The notes below the pieces were generated by a model. It saw only the letters and a program-made list of their open reading frames with translations, did not search any database and was not told the DNA's origin. The translations under genes and the position numbers were made by a program. Positions 40,701 through 56,500 of a stretch of 64,000 nucleotides of DNA are shown here, in pieces. Origin of the DNA: Hormiphora californensis (lineage: Eukaryota > Ctenophora > Tentaculata > Cydippida > Pleurobrachiidae); NCBI GenBank assembly GCA_020137815.1, contig CM035354.1, positions 7,669,487 to 7,733,486 of the forward strand, given 5' to 3'. Within the stretch, counting starts at the first letter, position 1. Each line of letters starts with the position of its first letter.

Positions 40701-43700
40701 CCTAAAACTCAGCCCTTCCTGAAGGAAGGTAGAGCCCTGAAACACGTACCGACAGTGTATGTGGTGCACAAGAAGGCGGAGAGTATTCTCAAGAGTAAAG
40801 GAAACAAACGTGTTTTGGAGAATACGAGTGAGGCAGTAATTAATGATCCCAAAAGAAGGAATAGGGACGAGGAGGACCAAGTGGCAGGGGATAAGCCTCA
40901 AAAACGGAAATTACTCAGTATAGTTCACATAACAGGCAAGAAACACAAGATGCCGTCTGTGAACTCTCCTACGAAGCAGTCACGCAGCACAGATCTGGTT
41001 GTTACTACAGATGACCTTGAGGCTGACAGAAAGAGGAATGAGGAGAGAGTTAGGAAACTACTGGCTACAAAAGATGACGAGGATGTTTCCATTAAACCTG
41101 CCAAGATCCCATCCGTTGCGAACAAAGAGAATGCTGTCCCAGCTCCGCTAGCCCCGGCAGTTGCCCCTGCTACTGCATCTGCTGTCCCGGGAGGTAGTCT
41201 CTCCCCCAAATCCCTTCCAAAGGGCCCAGAGGATCCTAAATCTCTCTTATCGACTGAGACTTTGCCCAAGCCCGATCTTGCCCCGAAAACAATCGACTTC
41301 TCAAAACCTCTTGCTGCACCAACAGGAGCGACGAAAGAAGCTCCAAAGATTTCGTTTGGTGGTCTGAATCCTGGAACGTCCTCCCTTCCGCTCCCCAATC
41401 TGACCGCACTGACTTCATCAACTGTAACTTCAAGTGCTCCCTCTGCAGATAAGCCAGTGTTTAGCCTCGGAGGGAAGAGCTCTCCTGCTCCCGCATTTTC
41501 TCTGACAGCTGACAAACAAGTCAGTAATCCAGTAGCTCCAGTATTGAATTTAGGTAAACCTGCACCCGATAAACCCTCCACCGGATTCACTCTCGGAGGT
41601 GCGGATAAGCCAGTTGCAGGTTTCAACTTAGGTGGAACAACCACAGACAAACCAGCGACCAGTTCTGGGTTTAGTTTCGGCGGTGGAGCCAATAAACCGG
41701 TTACTAGTCTTTCAGCAGCACCCGAAAAGCCAGCAACAAGTTCTGCATTTAGTTTCGGGGGTGCAACTGATAAACCGGCTACGGGTTCTGGATTCAGTTT
41801 CGGCGGGACAGCTGCTACTGATAAACCGGCGACAAATACAGGCTTCAGTTTTGGTACGACAGCACCTGCAGAAAAACCGGCTACAAGTTCTGGATTTAGT
41901 TTTGGCGGGACAGCAGCTGCAGAAAAACCGGCGACAAGTACAGGCTTCAGTTTTGGTACGACAGCACCTGCTGATAAACCGGCTACAGGTTCTGGATTTA
42001 GTTTTGGCGGGGCAGCAGCTGCAGAAAAACCGGCGACAAGTACAGGCTTCGGTTTTGGTACGACAGCACCTGCTGATAAACCGGCCACAAGTTCTGGATT
42101 TAGTTTTGGTGGAATAGCAGCTGCAGAAAAACCGGCGACAAGTACAGGCTTCGGTTTTGGTACGACAGCACCTGCTGATAAACCGGCTACAGGTTCTGGA
42201 TTTAGTTTTGGCGGAACAGCAGCTCCAGAAAAACCGGCGACAAGTACAGGCTTCGGTTTTGGTACGACAGCACCTGCTGATAAACCGGCTACAGGTTCTG
42301 GATTTAGTTTTGGCGGTACAGCAGCCGCAGAAAAACCGGCTACAAGTTCTGGATTTAGTTTTTGCGGAACAGTAGCTGCAGAAAAACCGGCGACAAGTAC
42401 AGGCTTCGGTTTTGGTACGACAGCACCTGCTGATAAACCGGCTACAAGTTCTGGATTTAGTTTTGGCGGGACTGCAGCTGCAGAAAAGCCAGCGACTAGC
42501 TCAGGCTTCGGCTTTGGAGGAACGGCAGCTACAACAGGTTCTGGATTTAGTTTTGGGGGAAATACAGAAAAGCCAGCGACAAATTCCGGATTTGGTTTTG
42601 GCGGAACAACTTCGACATCGACTGCTTCTCCCAGCACAGGCTTTTCGTTTGGTGGAGCGGCTACTACCTCTTCTACACCTTCAACAGGCGGCTTCAGCTT
42701 TGGTGCCACCACCGCAGCCCCCACTACAGATACCAAGAGCGGGTTCAGTTTCGGCGCCCCAGCTCCACCAGCCCCTAGTGGTGGTGGTGGGTTCAACTTT
42801 GGGGGGTCACCTGCACCTCCAGCGGGGGGAGACTCGCCTGCAGCTGGTAGCGTGTTTGGAGGGGCGGCTCCAGCTCCTGCAGCCACAACTAACACTGGAC
42901 GGAGGATAGCCACACCACGCAGACGTAAACCGAGATAGTACAGTGAGATTATCGAACACAATCTGTTTCTATCGCTTTTTACCCAGTATTACTATTTATT
43001 ATTAAATTACAACTTTTTATGTTCTATACTTGAATCAATTTGTTTCATTTTCTAACCTAGATCCCCCATATAAATCCCCTCCTAATTTATCCCTCTTTCC
43101 TCTCTTAGCGGCAGCAGTATGGCGTTTTGTTATTTCGACCTGAAAATAGGGGACGATGATTTGGAGAGGGTTGTTATGAAACTATATGATGACATAACAC
43201 CACGAACTGCGGCCAACTTCCGAGCACTCTGTACGGGGGAACAGAAAACTAGCGAACTGAATCTTCATTACCTCAACTCTATCTTCCACAGAGGTAATAA
43301 ATAATGATCATTTCAATTAAGTACAGTGCTGACAATATCGGTAGACCCCCTATTTTGAATTTTTTTTCTAGCCGACAAAAAATTCTGGAAAAATGCTGAA
43401 AATTAATGATAAATCAAAATAAGATGATATACGAAAAGTTTCAGGTATCTTGTCAACCTTTAAAGGATAATAGATATAAAGCCCTGGGTCAGACAACTAA
43501 CATGTCATTATTTCAGCGATAGTGGATTTCATGATTCAAGGTGGAGACATCACTCGTATGGATGGTACTGGAGGACACTCAATTTACGGGCCACAATTTG
43601 ATGACGAGAATTTTGAACAAAAGGTCCGTGTTTGTAGGATAATGAACGTTGCCAAAAGTTGTTCTTGCTCTGTACGAACACATTTCACTGGCTGAAGATT

Positions 43701-46700
43701 CTGCTTACAGAGATACACAATCACCTCACTGTGTGTGTGATGACTGTAACTGTGCTGATAATTACAAGAATTATCTCTCACTGTACTGTCTCTCTCTCTC
43801 AGGGAGAAAGTAAAAAATGTGCTTTAACCCTGCTACACAAAGTACCCTGTAATTCTTTACAATCTCTCCTTTCATCAACCCCCTCTCCTAATCCCCCCTA
43901 TTTCAGCACGACCGCCCCTTCCTCCTGTCTATGGCTAACCGTGGTGCCAACACCAACAGTTCCCAATTCTTCATAACGACTGCCCCGGCTCCCCATCTCG
44001 ATGGGAAACACGTTGTATTTGGGGAGGTGCTGAGAGGGCAAAGTGCAGTTCGGGAGATAGAAGGAACACGATGCCAAGAGGACAAACCCGTGACGGTCAG
44101 TTATGTAACGCGCAGTGACCGTGTTGTGATGAGATAAAGTTTTGTGAGAGGGGACAGTGCGCGCCACACCCCTTGTTTTTCTACCTAAGCGCGGGCCCAC
44201 ACTGCAGCACCAGGAAACCAGACGACACCCCCGTGTTTGTTGTCTGGCCTCCCTAGACTCCTTGTGCAGTTTAGCTACTGACAGTACATGTTCAGATCAG
44301 CGTCACCATATGTTCTCTCACAGTTTGACTGGATTTACCGATTCCTCCCGTTCATCTCACAAGCCCAGGGTGTGTTTCCACTGACTACTAAATATTTCAG
44401 AGCTGCTGGGTAGCGGGATGTGGTGTAATGGAGTCCCTTCCTGAACCCGTGGAAGATGAGATATACGCTGACTACCCTAAAGACTGTACAGAGGACATAT
44501 CCAAGGTAACTGCTGGAAGTAGTTCACAGCAAGAATTAACAACATGGATCAATTAGCACTTTAATTCAGTTGTATTCCATATGTACCTCTGTGATATCCC
44601 ACTGAGAGGGGTATCTATCCGGTATCCCGTCTGTAACCCCCTCTACTGTCGACAGGCAGCTAAGGTACTTGAAGCGGGTCAGTTGATGAAAGATGTTGGT
44701 AATAAGTTGTTCAAGGCTCAGGAGTACTCCCGAGCTAAACACAAATATCTCAAGGCTATCCGATATCTAGAGAGCGATGGTTATGAGACTGATGACTCAT
44801 GTCGTGCATTACTAACCACCTGCCAACTTAACTTGTGAGTTTTGTACTAGATCTTGGACCATGGTGTTCATGTGTTTTGAGTTTCACAACTGTTTTGAAT
44901 CCCCCTCCCTCTGCAGAGCTCAATGTCTGAACACGCTCTGTCAGTACAAAGAGGCTATGGTATACTGCAACTCTGTTCTTGACAAGGATCCTACATCAGT
45001 TAAAAGTATCTTCCGACGAGCCAAGGCTAAGGAAGGGCTGGAGGATTACGACGAGGCTGTGGTGAGTAGGGGGGTATGTTGGGTATGTTGTGAGTAGGAG
45101 GTATGTTTAATGTCGGTTATGACTGGTGCAGTGATTAGTATTTGTTATGAGAGTCATGTTAGGGATTTGTTATGGCATTTCTAGGGGAAATTAGCTAAAT
45201 AAGGGCCGAAACTAGGGAAAAGTTTGTAACAAGCTAATTCCTTCACGTCCAATTGGTCCCTATGGGACCCTAGATCGAATCACCAAAAAAATCACAAAAA
45301 ATCCGCGATGGCGAAGTTGGGTTTTTGGACCACACCCTTTTACCTGTATTTTCAGTCATGTGGTCAAACATATAAATTCTCTTAGAATAGGAGTAGAGAA
45401 GAAAATAAGGGCACTAAACTGTGTAGCGTCCTCGCATTAGTGGGGGTAGACGCCCATGAAAAGTCTCTGCCATTTTGTACGCAATAACCAAGTTATGGGG
45501 GGTTGACGTCAGACTTTTAATCTCTATCTTCAACCGTTTAGCCGTTATTTGGCTTTAAAGGTGCTCAAAATCGGGCTTTTTACCGTTTTTTGCTCATTTT
45601 GAGCACCTTTATAGCCAAATAACGGCTTAACGGTTGAAGATAGAGATTAAAAGTCCGACGTCAACCCCCCATAACTTGGTTATTGCGTACAAAATGGCAC
45701 CAGTGAAAAGTCTCTAAACCATTTCTAAGTGGCTATAGCCGTATGGCCAAAAACGGCTATGCGCATATCTAATTATCCAATTATCTAATTAACCAAATGA
45801 GATAGAGACTTTTCATGGGCGTCTACCCCCACTAATGCGAGGACGCTACACAGTTTAGTGCCCTTATTTTCTTCTCTACTCCTATTCTAAGAGAATTTAT
45901 ATGTTTGACCACATGACTGAAAATACAGGTAAAAGGGTGTGGTCCAAAAACCCAACTTCGCCATCGCGGATTTTTTGTGATTTTTCTTGGTGATTCTAGG
46001 GACCCATAGGGACCAATTGGTGAAGGAATTAGCTTGTTACAAATGTTTCCCTAGTTCAACGCTAATTTCCCCTAACTATTGTTATGGTATTTCTAGCTGA
46101 TAGGGGGTCATGAATTGTGTAGCCCATCCTACATTTCGGCAGAGCAAGCTATGAAGAAGAAGAACCAAAGCAATGAAAAACTACTTTTAGGTTCAATGTT
46201 CGCCACTTGCTAGTTAGTTTTGCATTCCAGGACCCGGGGGGGGGGGGGGCAGTCTCAATCGTTTTCCCTTGGGCTTTAGGAATGCATTATACCGCGATTC
46301 CGAGATGAAATCATCAAATGCGATTTATTCACTTTTGTGAAGAAATTGGAAACCTTCCCGGTCCTTTATCCGAATACAAAGACGCTGAGATCATCATGCT
46401 ATCGTCCTCCAAAAGATCTTTTTCGATCACCACTTTCGAGAAAGTGAATTCATACACTTGTGAGATACATACTGATTTTGTCTGTGGTTATGTGGAATAT
46501 TTATTGATTGAAAAGGGTAAGTTTTGTATTAACAATATTTAGAAACAGGGATGGGTAAAAGGAAAGGAGAATCCAATGATTTTGTTTGGGGGAAGGAAAC
46601 TTGTTTTCACCTAACAAAGCAGGTAGAATCTAAATAATTTTTATGAAAGAGGCATAATATTCAGAAAAAGGAGTCGCTTTTCATTAAGTTTATTCATTTT

Positions 46701-48521
46701 CTCAAAGAGCAATCTTTGCATCTCACAGAAGAATTGATGCAGAGGGTAGGACAAAATCACTCACAAAAGACTCTTTTACTCTCCGCACCTGATCGGTGAT
46801 GTACAATGGGACAGTCATGTAGTTTGTGACAATGAATACATCTTGATTTCTCCTTCCGGCTGGACGAATTGGGGGGGGGGGGGCCGGCTGAAGTTTTTGA
46901 AGTTTGAAGTTTTCCACCCTACTTTTTGAGTTTTTGAAGTTTTTGAAGTTGACTTCAAAAACTTCAAAAACTTCAAAAACTCTAAACTACTTTTATATGC
47001 TATCAGTGACTATTATTACACTTGTTTAGGTTAGTTTCATGCTTGATACATATTGTGGCAAAGTTATCCGTCCTTGTCTGCCCTTTTTCTACCACAAATT
47101 AGGACATTTACAATGATTCCTAGCCATGAAATCCATGGCACAATTTGGTGTAAAAAATTTATATTTTTTGTAAAAACAGATTTCATTTTCATTCTATAAC
47201 TCAAAAAGTTGCCTAGAAAATGCTAAGAAAGTGTTTAAAAATTATGAAGTAAATTTTCAAAAAAATTTTTGGGGCCACACCCTTTTTGCCAGTTTCACAA
47301 AATGCAATTTTTTTATTAAGGGAGTAGTGAAAAAAATTATGGACACCAAAATCATCAGCGGCCTCGAGTTTATATAAGAGTTATGAAGCAACATAGGGCC
47401 TATCTCCAACGGTTTAGGAGATATGAGTTTTTGAAGTTTTTGAAGTTTTCCACCCTGAGTTTCTCTTTGAAGTTTTTGAAGTTGACTTCAAAAACTTCAA
47501 AAACTTCAGCCGGCCCCCCCCCCCCCCCCCCGACGAATTGATAGACGGGTAATTTATTGTAGAAGAACGCGTTGATAAAATACCCGTGTATCAATTCGTC
47601 CAGCCGGAAGGAGAAATAAACATTTATTCACTGATTATGCGGCCAATAAACAATCAACCGATCCTTATTCTCTATTTGTGACAATGGTACACAAAGAATG
47701 GGGTATGATATAAAATTTTGCCCACTGTAGAACTGTCCGGCAATTATTCGTGGGGGAGTGAAAGGCGTGGGGGAGGGCCAGCTATGATTAGTCCTCCCTC
47801 AATCTAGATGCTCCTGCAGCAAAACGGAATATACTGACACTCCCCCTTCTTTTCGGTACCCCCACCCCTCTTATATCGCATGTAGGAGGTTTCAAATAAT
47901 ATTTAGCAGTTTTGGCACTTGACACTAATCACCTCAATCATCTGTTGAACTCCCTTTCTGACATCATCTGGTGGCCTGGCCTGGGTAGTGGCATGGGTGG
48001 TGGTACTACTATGACACTTTGTCCACCTCTGATTATTCCTACTCCCCAATCCAATGACATTTCTCCTTTCAGAAAGATTACAAGGCAGCCCTGGCCCTGG
48101 GGGAGGATAAAGGTGTTCGGTCAGCATTAAATCGAGCGGAACAGATGTCTAAACGACAACGTGACAAAGACAGACAGGCATACGCTCGTATGTTCAAGTG
48201 AGCCCCCCCCCCCCCCTCCAGTGAGGTAAAGAGAGTTATCTATTTTATGATAAGTTGAGAAGCGGGATGGATCTTTATAGCGCCTGTGAAAGATGAATGA
48301 TATTGCTGCCACGGTGTGTGTGTATATTTGTATTGTGAGTGAGATCTTCATTTTCAGCATACGAAACAAAAGTATGCCAAAACCCCCAAAGCTCTGGTGA
48401 TAATTTCCTTTTTTGTATAAACAAGTTAAAAACACGTCAATTTCAAGTCAATATTTCACATGGAAACAATTATACATCCTATCTGACATTTGAAATTACA
48501 AAAACAAAAGCACTATATATT

Positions 48522-48641
<120 letters not shown>

Positions 48642-48667
48642 TCTCTCTCTCTCTCTCTCTCTCTCTC

Positions 48668-48705
<38 letters not shown>

Positions 48706-50395
48706 TTTCTATAACTCTCTCCTTTTCTCTCTAGTCTCTCCTTTTCTCTCTCTCTCTCCCCCTCTCTCTCTCACTTCATAATATGTAGTCCTTGTCGTCA
48801 AACCTATGATCTACACACGTCACGTAAACTGGAATACTACGTCAAGCTGGGAAAGTCCATCTCCCTTTATTCGTTTTTGATTCAATCGTTTTATTCAGAC
48901 CTGAAAATGATTGGGTTGGTTAGACTCTCATTTTCATTTTCTCCTTTCTTTAAAAATATACATGTTACTTCGTCCCGAACTCCCAAGTTATGGAGCATGA
49001 ACTCACCTTCCATTGATTGAGAGTTTAGTACATCGGAAAGCCTGGTAGTATGATGATATGTGGTATCCTGCATATCTTCCCTATCTGTTTCATCTCCATT
49101 ATAGAACAGCCCACCATTGTCGTGGTATCCTGAGAATTCAGGGTTGTTGCCAAGGTAACAAGGGTGGTGTTTAGTTAACCCTAAGAAAGGGCACGTCACC
49201 AGGCCGGTGTCCGTAATGGGTGTTCGAGTAAAACTTTCCGAGGCATCTGATGAGGAGGAATTAGGGTTAGGAATGTGATATATTTGTATTATCTAAATCC
49301 ATGAACAATTAGCTGCCATTAGATCTCAGAGAGGGGAGAAAGGGTAGTAGTAACTAACCGTTTAAATTGATATCCTTTCCCTTCTACTAGGAGGACAACT
49401 CTTCGTTTCCCTGTACTCCCATCCCTGGCATTCCCAACTACTGCCTCATAGTAGCACCACGATTCTTTGCGGGTTATCTTGGGTAGGTGGCCCTCACGGT
49501 TATCGTATATCTAGAGATGAGGGAGATGGGGTTAGAATCTATAGGGGTGAAACAAATTATATATGATATATGCGAATGGGTTGGGATAATTTCAACTTGT
49601 TGTAGGAAGCTGAATCATTACCTTAAATCCCTTTGGACTGGGTTCCTTCAGTAATTCGGGTCGCTTCCTGAGATAGAACAGGATCTCCCTGCAGGCTTCC
49701 CTGACATCAAGTGGCACCCTCCCTGTCTGTGTCTGTAGAGCATACATCGTATTATCAGTAGGCTGCTTCTTTCGTTTAAATTTAAACTGTTTGCTGCTGG
49801 AGTTGTGTAGTTCGTGGTCTGGTCTAGGTAATCTGCCTTTTTTCATACCCAGCTGGTGTGAGCAATTACATCTAGCTATAACATGAGGGGTTAGTAACAC
49901 ATTAGTAATTAGTAACACACATGGGACTTAGTAACACAATATGGGATTAGTAACACAGTGAAACTAGAAACAATATCAGCTACAGATGGGCGGGGTTGTA
50001 TAGAGTTACTGTTATGGTTTTTTATCAAAGCGTGTGCATTTCAGAACTACTACTGCAAGGGCGGGTCAACTTATCGGGAGGGGTATGGAGGGATGGAAAA
50101 TGGCATATTGAGTAGGTAACTATTTCTGCAGAGCAACAACATAGCAAGTATAAAGGGAGTATGTAAAATCAAAACTAACTCAGAATTGGAATGGAATTAA
50201 AACCTGATTCGAAACCGCTACGAGCACTAACATCTTAGTCGAAAGGATCCCAAAACTGAAAATTATTGTTGGATGATATTTAAACTCGCACCCCTGCAGT
50301 CCGTCTCTTCTAATCTCTCACGCGCCACTCTTTCGCCACGCATCCTAGAAAGACAGCTGTCGGGAGTCTCTCTCCATCTCCCTCCCTCTCTCCCT

Positions 50396-50478
<83 letters not shown>

Positions 50479-53241
50479 CTCTCTCTCTTTCTCTCTCACT
50501 CTCTCTCTCTATCCTCTTTCTCTCCCTCTCTTTCAATTCTTCTAACTGCGGTCCTTATCTCAATATGTCCTCTTCTTCTATCCATATGCAGCAAAGACAG
50601 ATTCAATTGACCTATTGGCCACATTGAATTGAGTTCTAGAACTATTTCGCCCCTCACCATATTAAGTTATACCTGCTGAATCTGCAGGTTCTAATTTGCC
50701 AGAGACGACCAATTATAACTGCACAGATCTGGTTATTATCTTGGCGACACCCTGGTATTTAATAGAAGGAGCACAAAGGTAGAGCGAGATTGGGGGGGGG
50801 AGTTCCCAAACAAAAATTTAAAAAATACAATTCAAAGGGTAAATATGGAAACATGGTATTTAACAACGCTCCCCCAAACTTTCTTGTCTTCTCTATTCAC
50901 CCCATCTCATCTCTGCCCGTGACGATAGTAACAAGCTTGTTTTAACTCCCCTCATTCCGCTCATTCTCATCTTTCTCTATCTTCTTCTATCTCCCTCACT
51001 ATATATATCTATCTCTTTCTCTTTCGATTCTTTATCGTCAGAGGGCAGGACAACACCGCACAATAACATAGCAACCAAAGATTCAGAGTTCTAAAGAGTG
51101 CTACAGAGTGCTGCAGAACTGTAGTGGTTATATGTGGAAGTGAGTCGAGTTTGCCGTTACTTCCATAACAACTTGTACCGATGATTTAATACCCCCTCAC
51201 AGAGGAGGGGGACTGAGGAGCGGGAAAGAGAGAGGGAGAGAGAGAGTGAGAGGGTGCGGTCTCTTTCCCCCTCTCTATGATATACAGTACCCACTGCAGG
51301 CGGCAGGTCTACTTTGGAATGCTAGGCACGCGACACAAGGGACACCATACCACGCAGCGTGGTCCATCGGGTATTGGTGCCACCCGTCACGTTTAGAGAG
51401 AGGGATAGAGAGAGAGAGTGAGGGGAGATAGAAATAGAGAAGAAAGAGATGGGGAGAGGGGGAAGCAGGGGTGTTTGAGAATAAAGAGCACGTTCTATAG
51501 AGACCGATGGTGGAGCGGCAGGGGCACGATAAAGACAAACTAAATAGACACTGCTAGCAAAGAGAGCGGCATAGTTTAAATTGGGTGGGGTCTAAAGTGC
51601 CCCTGCACCACTTTACCTTTCCTCTGATCATCCCACTCTCTCTCTCTCTCTCCCTGATAATTATCTCTCACTATAATGATTATCTCTATCTCCAAGACGA
51701 ATAACAACAACAACTGTTGAATTGTTCGGCTGACAAGGACTAGCTGTATATCTAGTGGGTGGTTCAAAGAGGGTCACAAATTATGTCAGTTCCACTTAAA
51801 TCTATCGGCCTGTTTTTTATTCTCTCTGTTTCTGTGGAATCATTCCGTATTGCAGGCGACGGTCAGACGCCGCATGATCATTTCTTATTTTCATCACATC
51901 TAATTCACTCAGATATAACACAGATGATCCAATATGATCTCTAATTGGTTGGGGATATGTAACTAATAATTACTAATTATTTTAGTTGGATACTTGTTTT
52001 AAAGCGCGAGAGAAACATAAAACATGAATTCAAAATGAATTAAATCATTGTGGCTAGAGAATCTGGAGCATCTGTTAATGGAATGCAGGAAGTAAAAGAA
52101 TGGAATTTGCACTAATTGACATTTTGGGGCATTTCAAGTAGAACCTCCCAGACCGATGCTAGCGCGCGAGACCGAAAACCCGCAGCGAGGCGGACCGGGA
52201 GAGACCAGGGCACGAGAAAAGCGCGAGATGATGGGTAAATTCTCCCCTCCTCCGTCTCTCTCTAATCTTCCTCTTCCCAGCCCCCTCTTCGCTCTCTTTT
52301 CCTATCGCGGTCCCTCCCTTCTCTCTCCTTCTCTCTCTCTCTCTCATCCAATTTAGTTGGTTGGAATGTTAGACACACCCTGTCACAAGGTGGTGGGCCG
52401 TCCTCTATCATCTAGACAGTATAAACCCCATGTGGTGCAGGATCCATCTCCATGTACTTTAGACAATATAGACGCACAACTCGTGTTCAAATGACTACTC
52501 TCCTATTTCTCCATGCTTCTTCTACCTCTCTCTCATGGCCATGCTCTATAAACGCATTCATGCTCCTATTTCCCAGGCTCCCACGCAGGGTGCGGACACA
52601 CTTGGGCAGGGGTGCTGGCGTGCGTGTGTGCATGCTTGTCTAGTATATTGGGGAATGTTTTAAGAACAACTATAACACAGCAGGGAGGAGGGGGACCATT
52701 AGAAGGAGCTTAACAAGCACCTTGTTTTATTACCTACTGCAGTACCTGCTATGTAATCAGACTACAATCAATATTCTGTGACACTGTTAGCGAGACCACT
52801 AGAAGGCTATTTTCTCTTTAGCAAGACTTGTTCCGCGAAAAAAAAAACTGAATTAGATAATCTGGAACTCCTAAATTTGGTGTTATAGTGCCATGGGGAT
52901 GGTTGCCATGGATACAGTATGCCCTAGTAGCTCCGCAACACACACCCCTGCACTGTTATAATACCCCCTGTGTGTATAAGCTAACTATGAAGATAAAGCA
53001 CGAACTGGTAATACAGGACTGTCCTTCGCGGCCCATTTAGAAATGGAATTATTTATTGAATAAAAGATGTTTATTTATGGACCCCATATTATTATTATTG
53101 AAAACAAGAGAGGGGGGCCTCTTTATAAAAGAAGCTGCTGCAGTGGATGGTTTGTCCGGTGCATACGATAGGACTTACAAGCGAGGCGGTGCACAGCAAC
53201 TCTCGATTAGATAAACAAAGCAAGAGAGAGAGTGAGAGAGA

Positions 53242-53403
<162 letters not shown>

Positions 53404-53508
53404 ACAAACTCCATTTTCTACAAAGCGTTGTGGAGGAGCTGTTATTGTTAAAAAGAGCTATAGCGCTTTGAGTGGGTGGGGCCTCTTTTTCACAATAACA
53501 ACTCTCTC

Positions 53509-53575
<67 letters not shown>

Positions 53576-56500
53576 TTTATTCAAATTGAGGGTGCTGTCT
53601 GTCCCCCTCATCTCAAGAATTGTGCACATTGAGTGATGAGGGGGGGTATACTGCATAATGCTGCAAATACAGAGTCTCTACTGCAGACTCTCTGCAGTTT
53701 TACAAACTCTCTCAATAAATTGCTATGCATACTGAAGTGATGATCAAATTCCATTCTAGCTGTGGGATTTTATAGTGGAGAACAAGAGAGAGAGTGAGAT
53801 AGAGAGGGAGAGAGAGAGAACGATTCAATGTTGTTATAGTTACGTTTAAAACAATCCGTAAAAAAGAATCCACCTTATGGTCAATTAGGTGATGGTTTTA
53901 ACAAAAACTAGTCCATAGTTAATCGGTACGAAAGGCAAAACAACTGCAGTATACACGACAGGTTATATTTTTTAAATTAACAAAAGGCTCGCAGTCCAAT
54001 CTAGAATGAACTTAATTTATCACCCGGATTTTCATATTTTTAACATTAGCCTACTCATGATCCTTCTCATCCACCACCAAACATGGACCCCAATACCATA
54101 TACCCGGGACGATTGCATTCTCTATCCCTCCCTTCCACGGTCTCTAGTCTCGCACCTCCCACACATTTTCTCTCCCGGTACGGAGTTAAATGTCAACTGA
54201 AACTAAACAAGAAGTATTGGATACCAATCACAACAAATAATTTCTCTCATAACAAGGACGTCTCTCTTTTAGTTAAACAAGGTATGGCACTCAATATTCA
54301 CACGTACTTCACTTAACCACGTATTTCATCCCAAGTCTATACGATGAAGATCTCAGAGAGAAGAGAGACTTCAACAGATATGAGCTAGAGTTAAAGTGAT
54401 TTCCCACCGCGCTGCTAAACTGGTCTCCTTGGTATTTAGAGACCTCTACCGGCGGCCTGATATAGCCCCCGCTAGCACCTTAAAATAGGTGCAGTGCTAA
54501 AAGAAGTCTATCTGGCACACTCTATACGACGCTTTGAGAGACTTTTGCCCTCCAAAATAGTCCACAATCAACTGCAGCATGTTATTTATACAAAGGAGGG
54601 TTGGCAGCAACACCCTCTATTTCCCCTCTATTTCACGCTCTGTTATTTATTAGACGAAGGACGAGTTGGGTGACGAGGAAACATCCCTTCCAAACTATGA
54701 AGTATGAAGTTAGCTGTGTTTTGCAGAATGATTCCTCTAGTGGCTGTAGCACACTATACTTAGATCAGATTCAACCAACAATTGATCTTCTCTTGACCAA
54801 CGAAGCAGTCTCAACCCACTTAGCTAGCAAGAGAGAGAGAACACAAAAACTTCGTGTTTTTGGGCCCAGCTGGTATGGAAAACTATACAACGTTGAAAGC
54901 AATTCGTGATCCTCTGGGGTTAGGGTTTCTTAATCGGCTGCGTTCTGCAGCAGTACCCATGACTGGCTACCGGAGTTGTATGACTGGTTAGTATTCCAGA
55001 ATTTATAATTCTTTCCCCCTCCTCTCTGGATAGCAAGGTCACATTAACATGTGTTACCACAGTACCACGCATGGGGGAGTGTGGTACTACCACACTCCCC
55101 CATGCCTTACCACACTCCCCCGACCCCCATGCGTTACCCTGACACTCCCCCTGAATCCCAGAGGTCTCATTTCAAATTTGACAAAATAAATCCAGAACCG
55201 CTCAGCCGTTCCACACACGACCTGAAAAATATAGTTGGGGCTAAAAATATCAATGAAGGGCCATCCTCTACAGCTGGGTCAACCTCCCCTCTCTGTTATT
55301 GTCTTTCAGAGCATTGGCCTAACAGGTTATTGTTGTACGAGGTGGGGAAATATCGCCGCCAGTTAGGCCAACAATTAGGGTATTATATATAATAGCGACA
55401 TGCGACCGTGAGTGATCTATTGGAGTTAGTATAAAGGAACATTGAGGTGTCTCAATCTTTAGATCTCAATCTAGCATGACCCGGGCACACTTACACCCAT
55501 CTAATACGTGTACCCACATAGGCTCACTTAGTTGATCTTGTACTTTTGTAGGATCCTGGTGTCTTTGATTGATTGCTACTATTTCAAGTTCAACTAACCC
55601 AATATCCACGATAGTTCTCCGACCACCAGTACCAGATAATGGGACGAGGTGGTAATGCTAATGATGACGATGGGTTTAAAACCAAGCCCAGTACCAACTT
55701 TGCACACATCTCCTACACAGCCATGACCGAAATGAATTCGCTGTAAGTGTATGAATATGTTAATTAAAGTCGGATTTTTGAACTTGTCAAAAAATCCGAC
55801 TTTATAGATATAAACCAAAGTGAAGGATTTAACTGTGTTTCAACTCTAAATGTTTACTTGTTACCACTACTACCCCCTTCCCCCTGATAGAGTGAACGCG
55901 GAAGAGATCTATTTTGGGACAGTGCTCAGGTTCCTATTTGCTAACCTAGCAGCTGCTGCATTTGGTAGTTACATGTCCGCCAAAGTCTTCCTCTTCCAAG
56001 ATCGATTTGGAGCTGCCGTTATTGCTGGCTTCTTCTGTCTGATCCTTGAAAACTCAGCAATCATCAACAAGACCACCAGGGCACGTGAGTTGTTTACTGC
56101 CCTTTTTATTTGATTTGATAAGAGCGGTTGCCATGGGCGTGAACCCCTGTTGGGGACCCTACTGGCCTTACTAGGGAAGGGGATATTGGCGGGTAAATCG
56201 GGAATCAGCTCGATCTAATTCATATTATTCTAGTTGAGGCGCTGGCAGTGTTTTTCTTTGGTAGCTGCTGCCTATCTACAATACTGTGGTGGAATATTGG
56301 GTATGATCAGTGGGACATAGCCCGGATAATGGTCGCCTTCACCCTCTGTCCTGTGTTTTATCATGTTCCCATTGCTGTCTGGATGATCATTAACGGACGA
56401 GGTTAGTAACTTCAAACTTGGGGAGGGGGTAATAGTATGATATTATAATAACTCTTCCGTGGTGTTCTGTATGGCGCCAAGGACCCCGTCTGAGCACACT